DNA of 64,000 nucleotides from CAVZQN01 sp963837395 (GTDB taxonomy: Bacteria; Acidobacteriota; HRBIN11; JAKEFK01): positions 2,418,001 through 2,482,000 of the forward strand of contig CAWINI010000004.1 in the NCBI GenBank assembly GCA_963837395.1, read 5' to 3'. Each line of letters begins with the position of its first letter. Position 1 is the stretch's first letter. A program made the position numbers and the translations under genes. The notes beneath the pieces were generated by a model, which was not told where the DNA came from, did no database searches, and worked only from the letters and a program-made list of their open reading frames with translations. Below are positions 55,873-64,000 of the stretch, piece by piece.

Positions 55873-56760
55873 ATGTTCGGTATTGTCTGCTGGTCCCTTC
55901 TTTGTGCATTAGCTGTACGATCGCTGTTATTAATCACTGGAAGACAAAGACCAGAATCAATTCGTTTTCTTGATGCTCTAATTTTCCTTTTTTATGTCGC
56001 ATGTGCCACTCTTCTTTTTATTTTTTTGGAAGGCCTTATTCTGGCGCAACCACACGTCGCAATTCTTGCCTTTATAGCATTCATGATTCCGATTGGAGTG
56101 ATCACGCTTCAACGTTTGAGAAAACCTTATACGCCTCATCCGATGCTTTTTCTGTTCAAACTTTCATTGCTGCTGATTGTTCTTATCGCTGCAATGCTTG
56201 CAGTAATGATGTCAGGATTTCAATACTTGACCGAGGATCGTCCCGTTCTAAAAGTGATAATGACCGGGGATCAAAAATCGCAATTAGTGGAGTGGAAGCC
56301 ACCTGATGGAGAACTTCATAAAGAAGCGCTCCCAACGTATGAAGTTTTATTTAAAACTCCGGAAGGAGAACCGGTTGATCGCATTTTTGCGTACGGAGAT
56401 CAGATCGGTGTAAAGGCACGCATACTAAGATTTCGTCCGATTTTGAATGCAATCGGAATCCGGAATCTTTGCAGGATTGAATATGTTCATAATGGCTATG
56501 AAACTGCAGAGCGCTTTAACACTTATCCACATCATGCCTGGGAACTCCACACCTCGCATAGCTGGATCGAACCATATCAAAAACAGTTTTGGAATTATTG
56601 GGAGAATTACTATCGACAGGAGGAAAAAAATTCCTGGGTAAAAAGTGCCACAGTGGAATCCACATACTTTCCATTGGTGAAATCTGAGGGAACTGCATTT
56701 CAAGGAGCGTACTTTTTGACGTTAACATCGGGGGGATTGAGCGCTGTTCCATTGCCATAA
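55873..56760 (+). CDS. Membrane protein with four helices and soluble tail, unknown
   Basis: 295 residues. Four transmembrane helices in the first ~115 (IVCWSLLCALAVRSLLLI, ALIFLFYVACATLLFIFL, VAILAFIAFMIPIGVITL, LSLLLIVLIAAMLAVMMSGF). A soluble beta-type C-terminal part follows with KPPDGELHKEALPTYEVLFKT and a dense HAWELHTSHSWIEPYQ segment. Not recognised. It starts 2 bp after murJ and AGGTG precedes the ATG, so it is co-transcribed with the flippase. Confidence 0.65.
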   Translation: MFGIVCWSLLCALAVRSLLLITGRQRPESIRFLDALIFLFYVACATLLFIFLEGLILAQPHVAILAFIAFMIPIGVITLQRLRKPYTPHPMLFLFKLSLLLIVLIAAMLAVMMSGFQYLTEDRPVLKVIMTGDQKSQLVEWKPPDGELHKEALPTYEVLFKTPEGEPVDRIFAYGDQIGVKARILRFRPILNAIGIRNLCRIEYVHNGYETAERFNTYPHHAWELHTSHSWIEPYQKQFWNYWENYYRQEEKNSWVKSATVESTYFPLVKSEGTAFQGAYFLTLTSGGLSAVPLP

Positions 56761-56792
56761 TCCCAAAATTAACCGACCATATATACTTGGTC

Positions 56793-56870
56793 TTAATCGT
56801 AATCGTAATCGTACTCATACTCGTACTCGAATCTTGATTACGATTACGATTACGAGTATGAGTACGATTG
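56793..56870. repeat. Inverted repeat with 6-bp tandem arms (TAATCG/TACTCG)
   Basis: The left arm (56793-56830) reads (TAATCG)3 then TACTCA/TACTCG three times; the right arm (56836-56870) is the inverse (ATTACG repeats then AGTATGAGTACG). About 20 bp pair without mismatch. The right arm reads through in frame into the next gene, so an upstream ATG at 56834 could be mistaken for its start. Confidence 0.75.
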
Positions 56871-56893
56871 TATACTTAAACCTGAGGTGGCTC

Positions 56894-58117
56894 ATGGGTT
56901 TGTTGGAAGCGAAAGACGAATTAATTTACGACTGGAACGCGCAGGGAATTCCTGAACGGCCGAAAACTCTTTTGTTAGATGACGAAACTTTGCGTGATGG
57001 ATTGCAATCTCCATCCGTGAGTGATCCTGCAATTGAAGACAAGCTCCAGTTGTTGCATTACATGAATGACTTCGGAATCGACACCGCAGATATTGGTCTG
57101 CCTGGTGCAGGTCCTCGTGCTGCTGCAGATGTTGAAGCGTTAGCACGTGAAATTGCAACAGCAAAATTAAAAATCAAAGCGAACTGCGCTGCTCGAACTG
57201 TGATCAATGACATCAAACCAGTTGCAGACATCTCGCAAAAAACCGGTATTCCTATCGAAGTATTTTGTTTTTTGGGGTCCAGTCCGATCCGTCAATTCAC
57301 TGAAAATTGGACTATCGATGTTTTGTTAAAACATACCGAGGAAGCAATTTCATTTGCTGCGAAGCAAGGCATTCCGGTGAGTTATGTTACGGAAGACACA
57401 ACACGTTCCGATCCGGATACGATTGCAAAATTATATCGAACTGCAGTTGAATGCGGAGCACGTGGAGTGGTGATTGCGGATACGGTTGGCCACGCTACGC
57501 CTATCGGAACAAAAGCGCTTGTGCAATTCGTTCGCAAGGTAGTTGATGATACAGGCGAAAAAATTCGCGTGGATTGGCACGGTCATCGCGATCGTGGAAT
57601 GGATCTAGCAAATTCTTTCGCTGCGTGGTTAGCAGGTGCTGATCAAGTACATGGTGCAGCGATCGGTTTAGGCGAACGCGTGGGAAATACGCCAATGGAT
57701 TTGCTTCTGGTGAATTTGAAGCTGCTGGGTTGGATTGATCGTGATCTGACAAAACTAAAAGATTATTGCGAACTTGCTTCCAAAGCTACAGGAGTTCCTG
57801 TACCCCAAAATTATCCAGTGATGGGAAAAGATGCATTCCGCACCGCAACCGGCGTTCATGCGGCGGCAGTCATCAAAGCATACAAAAAGAACGATGAATG
57901 GTTGGCCAATAATGTTTATTCGGGTGTTCCAGCTTATTATTTTGGATTGCGGCAAAAAGTAGAGATTGGGCCGATGAGTGGCAAATCGAATGTGCTTTAC
58001 TGGCTGACTGAAAATGGTATTGAAGCGACTGAAGATCGAGTGAGCCGCATTTACGATGCCGCTAAACAATCCAATCGGCTACTAACAGACGAAGAAGTTC
58101 GTAAGCTCGCGCAATAA
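56894..58117 (+). CDS. LeuA/homocitrate synthase-family acyl-CoA condensing enzyme
   Basis: 407 residues. DDETLRDGLQSPSVS at about residue 29 is the DxTLRDGxQ metal site, HGHRDRGMDLAN holds the metal-binding HxH, and MGKDAFRTATGVHAAAVIKAY lies further along. There is no C-terminal dimer or regulatory domain of LeuA, so it is the short form typical of homocitrate, re-citrate or citramalate synthases. Start ATG 56894 has GAGGTGG; the upstream 20 codons are the repeat arm. It is followed by the M20 peptidase 61 bp away. Confidence 0.82.
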   Translation: MGLLEAKDELIYDWNAQGIPERPKTLLLDDETLRDGLQSPSVSDPAIEDKLQLLHYMNDFGIDTADIGLPGAGPRAAADVEALAREIATAKLKIKANCAARTVINDIKPVADISQKTGIPIEVFCFLGSSPIRQFTENWTIDVLLKHTEEAISFAAKQGIPVSYVTEDTTRSDPDTIAKLYRTAVECGARGVVIADTVGHATPIGTKALVQFVRKVVDDTGEKIRVDWHGHRDRGMDLANSFAAWLAGADQVHGAAIGLGERVGNTPMDLLLVNLKLLGWIDRDLTKLKDYCELASKATGVPVPQNYPVMGKDAFRTATGVHAAAVIKAYKKNDEWLANNVYSGVPAYYFGLRQKVEIGPMSGKSNVLYWLTENGIEATEDRVSRIYDAAKQSNRLLTDEEVRKLAQ

Positions 58118-58145
58118 TTAGCGCGAACTTCAGTCAATATGGAGC

Positions 58146-58161
58146 GCGGATTTTAATCCGC
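58146..58161. repeat. Short palindrome GCGGATTttAATCCGC
   Basis: 7-bp arms around TT, between the LeuA-like gene and the M20 peptidase; TATAAA follows directly, so it overlaps a promoter zone. Confidence 0.5.
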
Positions 58162-58178
58162 TATAAAATGAGCGAATC

Positions 58179-59342
58179 ATGATAACAGAACAGGAGAGTT
58201 TTACTCTCCAACAATACGATAATTGCCGAAAAGTATTCGATTATCTGGACGATCATTTCGATGACTACATCGATGAATTGATCCGCATCTGTGAAGTACC
58301 CGCACCAACGTTCGAAGAAGAAAAAAGAGCAGAGTATTTTGCAAGTTTATTCAAAACGATGGGACTCAAGCCGAATATCGATGATGTCGGAAATGTTGAA
58401 GTAAATGTTCGCAAAAACGGAAAGCCGCGAATCGTTCTGTCTGCTCATCTTGATACAGTTTTTCCGTTTGGTGAAATTCGCGTTAAACGTGAAGGTTCGA
58501 TGCTGCGAGCGCCTGGAATTTCAGACGATTCATCTGGTCTTGCAGCGCTTTACTTTCTGACACGAGCATTTCATGAAACGAAATTACCTTTACGCGGTTC
58601 ACTTACATTGTTGGCCACAGTGGGCGAAGAAGGACTTGGAAATCTTCGCGGGGTGAAACATTTTTTTGAACGGACCACTAACAAGGTGGATATCTTCATC
58701 TCGCTTGATGGATGCGATGCCGAACGTCTGGTAACAAGTGGTCTGGCCAGCAAACGAATCCGAGTTTTCTTTCGCGGTCCGGGTGGTCATAGTTGGGGTG
58801 ATGCAGGTACACCGAATCCAATTCATGCTTCGGGAGAATTTCTTGGTCGAATCCACAGAATGGCACTACCAAACGAACCCAAGACAGCGATTAATGTTGG
58901 AATTATTTCCGGCGGCACTTCCATCAACGCAATACCAACAGAAATGTACATGGATGTTGACATGCGCAGTGAACAGGCGGAATCGTTAAAAGCTCTCGAT
59001 GAGTTTGTATTGAAAGCTTTGAGTGAAAGTACCTACGTAAATGGCGCAATCGCAACAGAATCTAAGATTTTGGGCGAACGACCATCCGGCACAATTTCGC
59101 CAGATCACGATCTGGTTCGTGTTGCTGTGGCAAGCAACAAACGATTCTCCATTCCTGCCAAATTGGATGTCGGAAGCACAGATTCAAATATTCCCTTTTC
59201 GCTTGGAATTCCGGCAATTACTCTTGGTGTAGGAGGCCGTAGTGGAAAAATTCATACCCCTGAAGAGTGGTATGATGTGAAAGGAGCGGATAAAGGTTTG
59301 AAACGAACAGCTCTTCTGCTCGCTGAACTCCTGAATTCCTGA
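58179..59342 (+). CDS. M20 family peptidase (peptidase T/CPG2-like)
   Basis: 387 residues. Motifs VLSAHLDTVFP (metal His and Asp), ISDDSSGLAAL (bridging Asp), GEEGLGNLRG (catalytic Glu), SLDGCD and the C-terminal GRSGKIHTPEEW His. It lacks a signal peptide, so it acts in the cytoplasm. Substrate is unknown (tripeptide, glutamate-type or acylamino). TAAAAT lies 9 nt upstream of the ATG, with no Shine-Dalgarno. It follows the LeuA-like gene and precedes the repeat at 59346. Confidence 0.85.
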   Translation: MITEQESFTLQQYDNCRKVFDYLDDHFDDYIDELIRICEVPAPTFEEEKRAEYFASLFKTMGLKPNIDDVGNVEVNVRKNGKPRIVLSAHLDTVFPFGEIRVKREGSMLRAPGISDDSSGLAALYFLTRAFHETKLPLRGSLTLLATVGEEGLGNLRGVKHFFERTTNKVDIFISLDGCDAERLVTSGLASKRIRVFFRGPGGHSWGDAGTPNPIHASGEFLGRIHRMALPNEPKTAINVGIISGGTSINAIPTEMYMDVDMRSEQAESLKALDEFVLKALSESTYVNGAIATESKILGERPSGTISPDHDLVRVAVASNKRFSIPAKLDVGSTDSNIPFSLGIPAITLGVGGRSGKIHTPEEWYDVKGADKGLKRTALLLAELLNS

Positions 59343-59345
59343 AGC

Positions 59346-59454
59346 TCTAGATGCTAGATTCTAGATGCTTGATGCTAAGCGCGCTCTTAAGACGCATTCA
59401 ATGAAAGTCTCTTGGAGTGCTCCGAGCATCTAGCAACAAGCTTCCAGAATCTGG
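59346..59454. repeat. Inverted repeat with 7-bp tandem arms (ATGCTAG units)
   Basis: The left arm 59346-59379 is CTAGATG, CTAGATT, CTAGATG, CTTGATG (7-bp units). The right arm 59420-59454 is the inverse, and the two match imperfectly over about 24 bp. Units ATGCTAG and the ATGCAAG of 7038 differ at one base, so both belong to one family. Confidence 0.72.
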
Positions 59455-59471
59455 AATGGTAGCCCACAAAA

Positions 59472-62039
59472 GTGTATCATCCGATCGTCAAGAACGGATT
59501 TCTTCGTTCCCGCAAATTTAACAATTTATTTCTTTGCCTTTTTCTTCTAGTCCCTTCATTTATTTCATCGCAAGAACTAACAACCAAGCAACCCTCAGCT
59601 TTATTCGATTCTGTTTCACATGCAATTCAAGGACAAAATTTAGGCGAGTTTATGTCGCTTGCGAGTAATAATTCTGAAGAGCGTCAAGATTTACAAACCT
59701 TCTTTGAAGAATTTCTGAATTTCAAAGCTTCACGGATAGTCATTAAGCTTGCGGATGAAAAAACTAACTTGATTGTTCTGCACATTCTTCTTCAGCGCGA
59801 AGATGAATCTGCATTTCAATCCTGGTCTCTTTCGTTGCAGAGCGAAGAAAACCTGAGAAGGATTCGGCATGCAGCGGTGTTAAGTAGCGTTGATGGTTTG
59901 TATCAGCTAAAACTAAGTCCTAATGCGGTACTTGTTCACAACATTACAATCAACCACTATGATGCGACTTTTCACTTACATGATGGTTTTGTATTTCCAA
60001 TTACCGCTGGCGGTAAGTTGACCGGTGCAGTGTTTTTAGGAAAGGCAAATTTCATTTTTGTCCCTCATGATGTACGCGAGCAGCATCAACTGGTCCTATT
60101 CAATAAGAAACCAAAACTTCAAACCGAAATGAGTCAATTATTTTTACGCACTTCTTCAAGCACCTTGCGTTCCATGTTTGGTACTTTGGATTTCGATAAA
60201 GGAACCCCCAATCCAGGTCTTTATGAAAAAGCAATGCAAATTTCGCAACAAGGGAATTTGAATGCATTTGGTGTGCGGCTTCCATTTGGCGATGAGCTCT
60301 GGTTTCCCCGGTTGATGGGTTCCGACGTCTACAGCGAATTGAAAACGCAAGCCGGTGATCTTGTGTATCAGTATGCACCGAAAGAAACCGAAGATATTTT
60401 GCTGCTCGATCGATCAAATGATCACATCATTTCGCTATATAGCAGCACAGGTGATTATTCATCACCTCCCGAAGTTAGTGATTTTGAAGCTTTAGGTTAC
60501 AAAATGAATCTTAGCTACAATCCCGCTTCCTCATATCTATCTGGCGTTTCAGAAATTCATCTAAGGTGTACGGAAGTCAGTACGACCATTACTTTCAAAT
60601 TGAATCCAAGTTTGCGTGTTACACGCATTGATGGCTCACAAGGATCATTAATTTATTTCCAGGAGCGGAATACTCATAACTTGCATGTTGTTATGAGTGA
60701 AGTTCCGGAAGTGAATAGCGAAATTACTTTGCGTTTCCATTACCAGGGAAAAATAGAACCGGATAAGGGCAGAGCCGAGGTCCAGAGACTTACATCCAAA
60801 GAAACTAATACCGACTTCTTTTTGCCTCCTTCATATCTATATTCGAATTCTGCGCAGTGGTATCCGCAATTGCTTACGCGACCTTATTCTCCGCTACAAA
60901 TTTCGATTAGCGTACCTTCGGATTATGCAGCAATTTCGAATGGTGAATTGAAAACCACGGAAGCGTTCGAAGGACGTACGGTTTACACTTACCGTTGCGA
61001 TCAACCAATTAAATATTTTTCGCTTCTGATCGGCCGTATCACTTCAAGCATTTCGTTTCAATCAATTGTTCCGATGAACGTATTTTTTTACAGCCTGGAT
61101 CGGACCAATGCACGCGAGCAAGCAGAACTGGCTGATCGCATTTTGCGTTTTTACGAAAATTATTTCGGACCCTATCCTTATTCATCGTTAGACATAGTAT
61201 TGCGTCCGGCTCCCGAACCAGGCGGTCATGCTCCGGCGACATTTGTCATTACTAATCGTGTGTTCACTTTCGTTCAAGGAAAGACGGCAAAAGACCCGCT
61301 CTACTTCGCGGATTATCCTGAATTTTTTCTGGCGCATGAAATTGCGCATCAGTGGTGGGGGCAAGCAGTCGGTTGGAGGAGTTATCGTGATCAATGGTTG
61401 TCGGAAGGATTCGCACACTTTGCTGCTGCAGAATATGTTCGTTCCGTAAGAGGTGATGATGCCTGGCTAAAACTCTCACGCATTTTTTATTCGTGGGTTG
61501 AAAATAAAACGAATGCTGGTCCGATCTGGCTAGGAAGCAGGCTAGGACATTTAACACAAGATCCTCAGGCGTTTTCTGCGTTGTTATACAACAAAGGGGC
61601 TTACGTCCTTATTATGTTGAAGAACTGGATGGGACCTGAAGATTTCACGGCATGTCTGAAGGATTTTTTTCAGAAGTACAAACATACCAAGGCTAGCATC
61701 GAAGATTTCCGAACAATTGCGAAGCATCATTTTGATGGCGATCTGGATCCATTTTTTGATCAATGGTTATCGCGTTGGGATATTCCTGAAGTGAAATGGA
61801 ACTATTCGATCCATCAAGAAAAAACGGATGCAGTGCTTAATCTTCGATTCAAACAAAGCGCATCCACGCCGTATGTGTTGAAACTGCCAGTCGTTGCCAC
61901 GGATTCGGCCGGCAAAGAATTTCGGACAGATGTGATGTTGGATAAAACTGCGCAAGACATTGAACTACACTTGCCGATAAATCCTGTTCGTGTTGAGATT
62001 GATCCAATGCGAGAGAATTTAATTAAGATTTCTCAGTAA
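59472..62039 (+). CDS. Secreted M1 family aminopeptidase
   Basis: 855 residues. GTG start; signal peptide with FNNLFLCLFLLVPSFISS. The zinc site is HEIAHQWWGQ (residues about 622-631) with the distal Glu in WLSEGFAHFAAAEY. The gluzincin fold is preceded by a ~480-residue N-terminal region with two beta-type segments. The M1 exopeptidase GxMEN motif has no clean match (the place reads EPGGHAPATFVI), so substrate recognition may differ from classic aminopeptidases. No Shine-Dalgarno precedes the GTG. Confidence 0.85.
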   Translation: MYHPIVKNGFLRSRKFNNLFLCLFLLVPSFISSQELTTKQPSALFDSVSHAIQGQNLGEFMSLASNNSEERQDLQTFFEEFLNFKASRIVIKLADEKTNLIVLHILLQREDESAFQSWSLSLQSEENLRRIRHAAVLSSVDGLYQLKLSPNAVLVHNITINHYDATFHLHDGFVFPITAGGKLTGAVFLGKANFIFVPHDVREQHQLVLFNKKPKLQTEMSQLFLRTSSSTLRSMFGTLDFDKGTPNPGLYEKAMQISQQGNLNAFGVRLPFGDELWFPRLMGSDVYSELKTQAGDLVYQYAPKETEDILLLDRSNDHIISLYSSTGDYSSPPEVSDFEALGYKMNLSYNPASSYLSGVSEIHLRCTEVSTTITFKLNPSLRVTRIDGSQGSLIYFQERNTHNLHVVMSEVPEVNSEITLRFHYQGKIEPDKGRAEVQRLTSKETNTDFFLPPSYLYSNSAQWYPQLLTRPYSPLQISISVPSDYAAISNGELKTTEAFEGRTVYTYRCDQPIKYFSLLIGRITSSISFQSIVPMNVFFYSLDRTNAREQAELADRILRFYENYFGPYPYSSLDIVLRPAPEPGGHAPATFVITNRVFTFVQGKTAKDPLYFADYPEFFLAHEIAHQWWGQAVGWRSYRDQWLSEGFAHFAAAEYVRSVRGDDAWLKLSRIFYSWVENKTNAGPIWLGSRLGHLTQDPQAFSALLYNKGAYVLIMLKNWMGPEDFTACLKDFFQKYKHTKASIEDFRTIAKHHFDGDLDPFFDQWLSRWDIPEVKWNYSIHQEKTDAVLNLRFKQSASTPYVLKLPVVATDSAGKEFRTDVMLDKTAQDIELHLPINPVRVEIDPMRENLIKISQ

Positions 62040-62051
62040 ACCAGGTATGAT

Positions 62052-62204
62052 GCGAGCGTCTCGCTCGCAAAGATTTGTCGGCAATTTATTGCAAATTTAA
62101 CCACGAAGGACACGAAGAAGCACGAAGTTAATATTCATTTCAAAAAGACTTCGTGGATTTCGTGGGCATAGGGTCTTAATTTGCTCTGCGGACCAGACGT
62201 CCGC
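62052..62204. repeat. Intergenic repeats: CCACGAAG hairpin plus two short palindromes
   Basis: The 174-bp gap between convergent genes holds only repeats: GCGAGCGtctCGCTCGC (62052-62068), a CCACGAAGGACACGAAG hairpin whose arms are 62099-62128 and 62148-62166, and GCGGACcagacGTCCGC (62188-62204). Confidence 0.7.
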
Positions 62205-62213
62205 ATCACACCG

Positions 62214-63164
62214 CTATTTTGCTATTTCAATCCGATTGCGGCCATTTTTTTTCGCACGATACAAAGCTGCATCAGCTTTGCGCCACAGCTCATCCACAGA
62301 ATCTGCTGAGATTTCCGGATATGTTGCAATTCCTCCACTCACGGTGACATGAATTTGATTTGTGGCAGCGTCAAATTTCGAATCTTCAATCCGTTTTCGG
62401 ATCCGCTCAGCATAAACGCGGCAGCCTTTCGAACCGGTTTCAGGCAAAAGTAAGCCAAATTCTTCGCCGCCATAACGTCCCACAAGATCGCTCGATCTGA
62501 CACTCGTTTTCATGACGTCTGCGATTTGAACCAGAACCGAATCACCTGCCAAATGTCCATGCGAGTCATTTACCTGCTTGAAAAAATCAAGATCCAAAAT
62601 TAAAAATGAAAGCTCACTTTTATATCTTTTCGCTCGCGCAAATTCACTCGCAAATTGCTCCATGAACTTTCTACGATTCGCCAGCTTTGTCAAATCATCT
62701 GTACCGGACAGTTCTTGCAACTGCGCATTTTTTTCCTTTAACTCATCCTGAAGATGCTTAATTTTCAAATGCGCTTTAACGCGGGCAATTAATTCACCCT
62801 CATCAAAAGGTTTCGTGAGGTAATCTGATGCGCCATGTTCAAAGCCTTTGATCTTTTTTTCAATGTCTTCTTCGGATGTCAACATGATTACTGGAATCTC
62901 ATCGAACTCTGGTTTTGTTGATTTGGAAATCAGAAATTTATATCCATCAAATTCGGGCATCACTACATCACAAATTACAAGATCAACTTTTTTATCCATC
63001 AACATTTTGATTCCATCTAAACCACTTTTTGCTTCAAAGTAGAACTCGATCAAATTCGCTTTGAACAATATTGATTTGATTTTTTTCCGGATGGATTCTT
63101 GATCGTCGATGACAAGAATATTGGCTTTGAAGCCTTTTGAAGCATCCCCAAAATGGGCGCTCAT
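62214..63164 (-). CDS. Response regulator with GGDEF (diguanylate cyclase) output
   Basis: 316 residues. Receiver domain 1-125: ILVIDDQESIR, the phospho-accepting Asp in VDLVICDVVMPEF, and the later KPF signature. A coiled linker follows (LKEKNAQLQELSGTDDLTKLANR). GGEEF is intact with an RSSD I-site five residues upstream, so c-di-GMP synthesis with product feedback is likely. No kinase is adjacent. ATG 63164 is chosen over the TTG one codon earlier. Divergent from the dihydroorotase gene. Confidence 0.9.
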   Translation of the reverse strand: MSAHFGDASKGFKANILVIDDQESIRKKIKSILFKANLIEFYFEAKSGLDGIKMLMDKKVDLVICDVVMPEFDGYKFLISKSTKPEFDEIPVIMLTSEEDIEKKIKGFEHGASDYLTKPFDEGELIARVKAHLKIKHLQDELKEKNAQLQELSGTDDLTKLANRRKFMEQFASEFARAKRYKSELSFLILDLDFFKQVNDSHGHLAGDSVLVQIADVMKTSVRSSDLVGRYGGEEFGLLLPETGSKGCRVYAERIRKRIEDSKFDAATNQIHVTVSGGIATYPEISADSVDELWRKADAALYRAKKNGRNRIEIAK

Positions 63165-63194
63165 CAATAGTAGGACTGGTCCCCCATGCTCTAT

Positions 63195-63200
63195 TATAAT
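63195..63200 (+). promoter_or_regulatory. -10 box (TATAAT) 10 nt before pyrC ATG
   Basis: TATAAT-aaatcactcc-ATG, no Shine-Dalgarno: a very short leader or a leaderless mRNA. Confidence 0.5.
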
Positions 63201-63210
63201 AAATCACTCC

Positions 63211-64000
63211 ATGCTTCTACTAAAGAATGGTCGTGTAATCGACCCAGGTCAGAATCTAGATGCCATTTTGGACTTATTGATTGATGGCGAAAGCATCATC
63301 CAAATCGGAAAGGACATTAGACATTCCGGCAGCAAAAGTCTGGATCTTACCGGGCTCGTTGTTGCCCCAGGATTTGTAGATTTACATGTTCATTTCAGAG
63401 AACCAGGTAAAGAGGAAGCAGAAACGATCGCTTCAGGATCCCTTGCTGCTGCTGCAGGCGGATTCACAACCGTGGCCTGCATGCCAAATACTCAGCCGGC
63501 GAACGACAGTGTCGAAACCACGGAATTCATTTTGGAAAAAGCGAATGAAGCAGCGATCGAGGTCTTACCAATCGCAGCGGTAACGGTAAATCAAGCGGGC
63601 GAAGAATTGGTTCAATTTCAAGCGTTAAGAGATGCCGGAGTTGTAGCTTTTTCGGATGATGGTAAGCCGATTGCGAATTCGGAATTAATGCGCGAGGCTC
63701 TGGAAATCTGCGGCAAGTTAGGTGTTCCTGTAATCGATCATTGTGAAGATCCTGCATTAGCTCGCGGCGGAGTAATTAACGAAGGAATGATTTCAAACAA
63801 TTTGAAAGTTCGCGGAATACCACCTGAAGCAGAAGAAATTATGGTATGCAGGAATATCTTATTATCGAAGCTGACAAACCAACACGTTCATATGGCACAT
63901 ATGAGTACATCAGGTTCGATGAAATTAATTCGGCAAGCAAAACTGGATGGGCTGCCAGTGACTTGCGAAGTTACCCCGCATCACTTTACATTAACTGAAG
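63211..64000 (+). CDS. pyrC: Dihydroorotase, 5' part (3' end outside window)
   Basis: 263 complete residues visible; it runs off the end. It is the class I type: zinc-binding His59 and His61 in DLHVHFREPG, CMPNTQP, VAFSDDGKP, IDHCED and HMAHMSTSG match the metal-binding and catalytic pattern of dihydroorotase in pyrimidine synthesis, which closes carbamoyl-aspartate to dihydroorotate. Hydantoinase is the main alternative, but the FREPG and MPNTQP motifs favour dihydroorotase. TATAAT at 63195 and no Shine-Dalgarno. Confidence 0.88.
   Translation, partial: MLLLKNGRVIDPGQNLDAILDLLIDGESIIQIGKDIRHSGSKSLDLTGLVVAPGFVDLHVHFREPGKEEAETIASGSLAAAAGGFTTVACMPNTQPANDSVETTEFILEKANEAAIEVLPIAAVTVNQAGEELVQFQALRDAGVVAFSDDGKPIANSELMREALEICGKLGVPVIDHCEDPALARGGVINEGMISNNLKVRGIPPEAEEIMVCRNILLSKLTNQHVHMAHMSTSGSMKLIRQAKLDGLPVTCEVTPHHFTLTE

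Noticed and set aside
56793..56870. CRISPR-like short repeats
   Set aside because: Units are 6 bp, have no spacers and form an inverted repeat; no cas gene is near.

Overview
The window is a moderately AT-rich bacterial chromosome segment. No 16S gene or diagnostic ribosomal marker is present, so taxonomy is inferred. The combination of a Ser/Thr kinase with a long TPR tail, an FHA-GAF-sigma54 activator, type III glutamine synthetase, PKD-rich lipoproteins, several GT-C glycosyltransferases and a family of dispersed hairpin repeats fits Acidobacteriota or a neighbouring environmental phylum best (moderate confidence). Gene density is high and there is no phage, IS element, CRISPR array or plasmid gene.

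Layout. 0-5.7 kb: a truncated sigma54 activator, then a divergent signalling pair (FHA-GAF-AAA+ activator; kinase with TPRs). 5.7-11.6 kb: M20 amidohydrolase, GlnN-type glutamine synthetase and an S9 peptidase. 11.6-13.6 kb: a TetR regulator facing a two-gene membrane operon across two palindromic operators. 13.8-19.1 kb: secreted hypothetical, XRE regulator, VOC and AraC pair, GT39-type transferase, rhomboid-like protein with a zinc-ribbon tail, DDAH-like hydrolase. 19.2-39.1 kb: a surface and glycan region. It holds four PKD lipoproteins, a GT2-nucleotidyltransferase-epimerase-GT-C operon, further GT-C proteins, a membrane spermidine-synthase-like protein, and an operon of an AlkP-superfamily phosphodiesterase, two small membrane/winged-helix proteins and a GT-C enzyme. 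39.4-51.4 kb: M20 hydrolase, MASE1 histidine kinase, two MFS transporters, asparagine synthetase, SQR-like flavoprotein, lipoprotein, GNAT and a 4Fe-4S protein. 51.7-52.4 kb: a DUF433/DUF5615 toxin-antitoxin pair and tRNA-Gln. 52.5-64 kb: cupredoxin-fused secreted protein, MurJ, a LeuA-family synthase, M20 and M1 peptidases, a GGDEF response regulator and the 5' part of dihydroorotase.

Three window-wide themes stand out. First, many genes without a Shine-Dalgarno sequence have a -10-like hexamer 6-9 nt before the start codon, suggesting leaderless mRNAs. Second, intergenic gaps are filled by several families of imperfect hairpins whose arms are themselves 6-8 bp tandem repeats, and some arms run into coding sequence. 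Third, six genes carry a single-base frameshift and one an in-frame stop. In every frameshifted case correcting one base restores an exact multiple of three and a family-typical protein, so sequencing or assembly error is as likely as true decay.

The best candidate for something undescribed is a set of lipoproteins (TIG domain, 2-3 PKD domains, then a roughly 95-residue six-cysteine C-terminal domain I cannot assign), encoded among glycosyltransferases.
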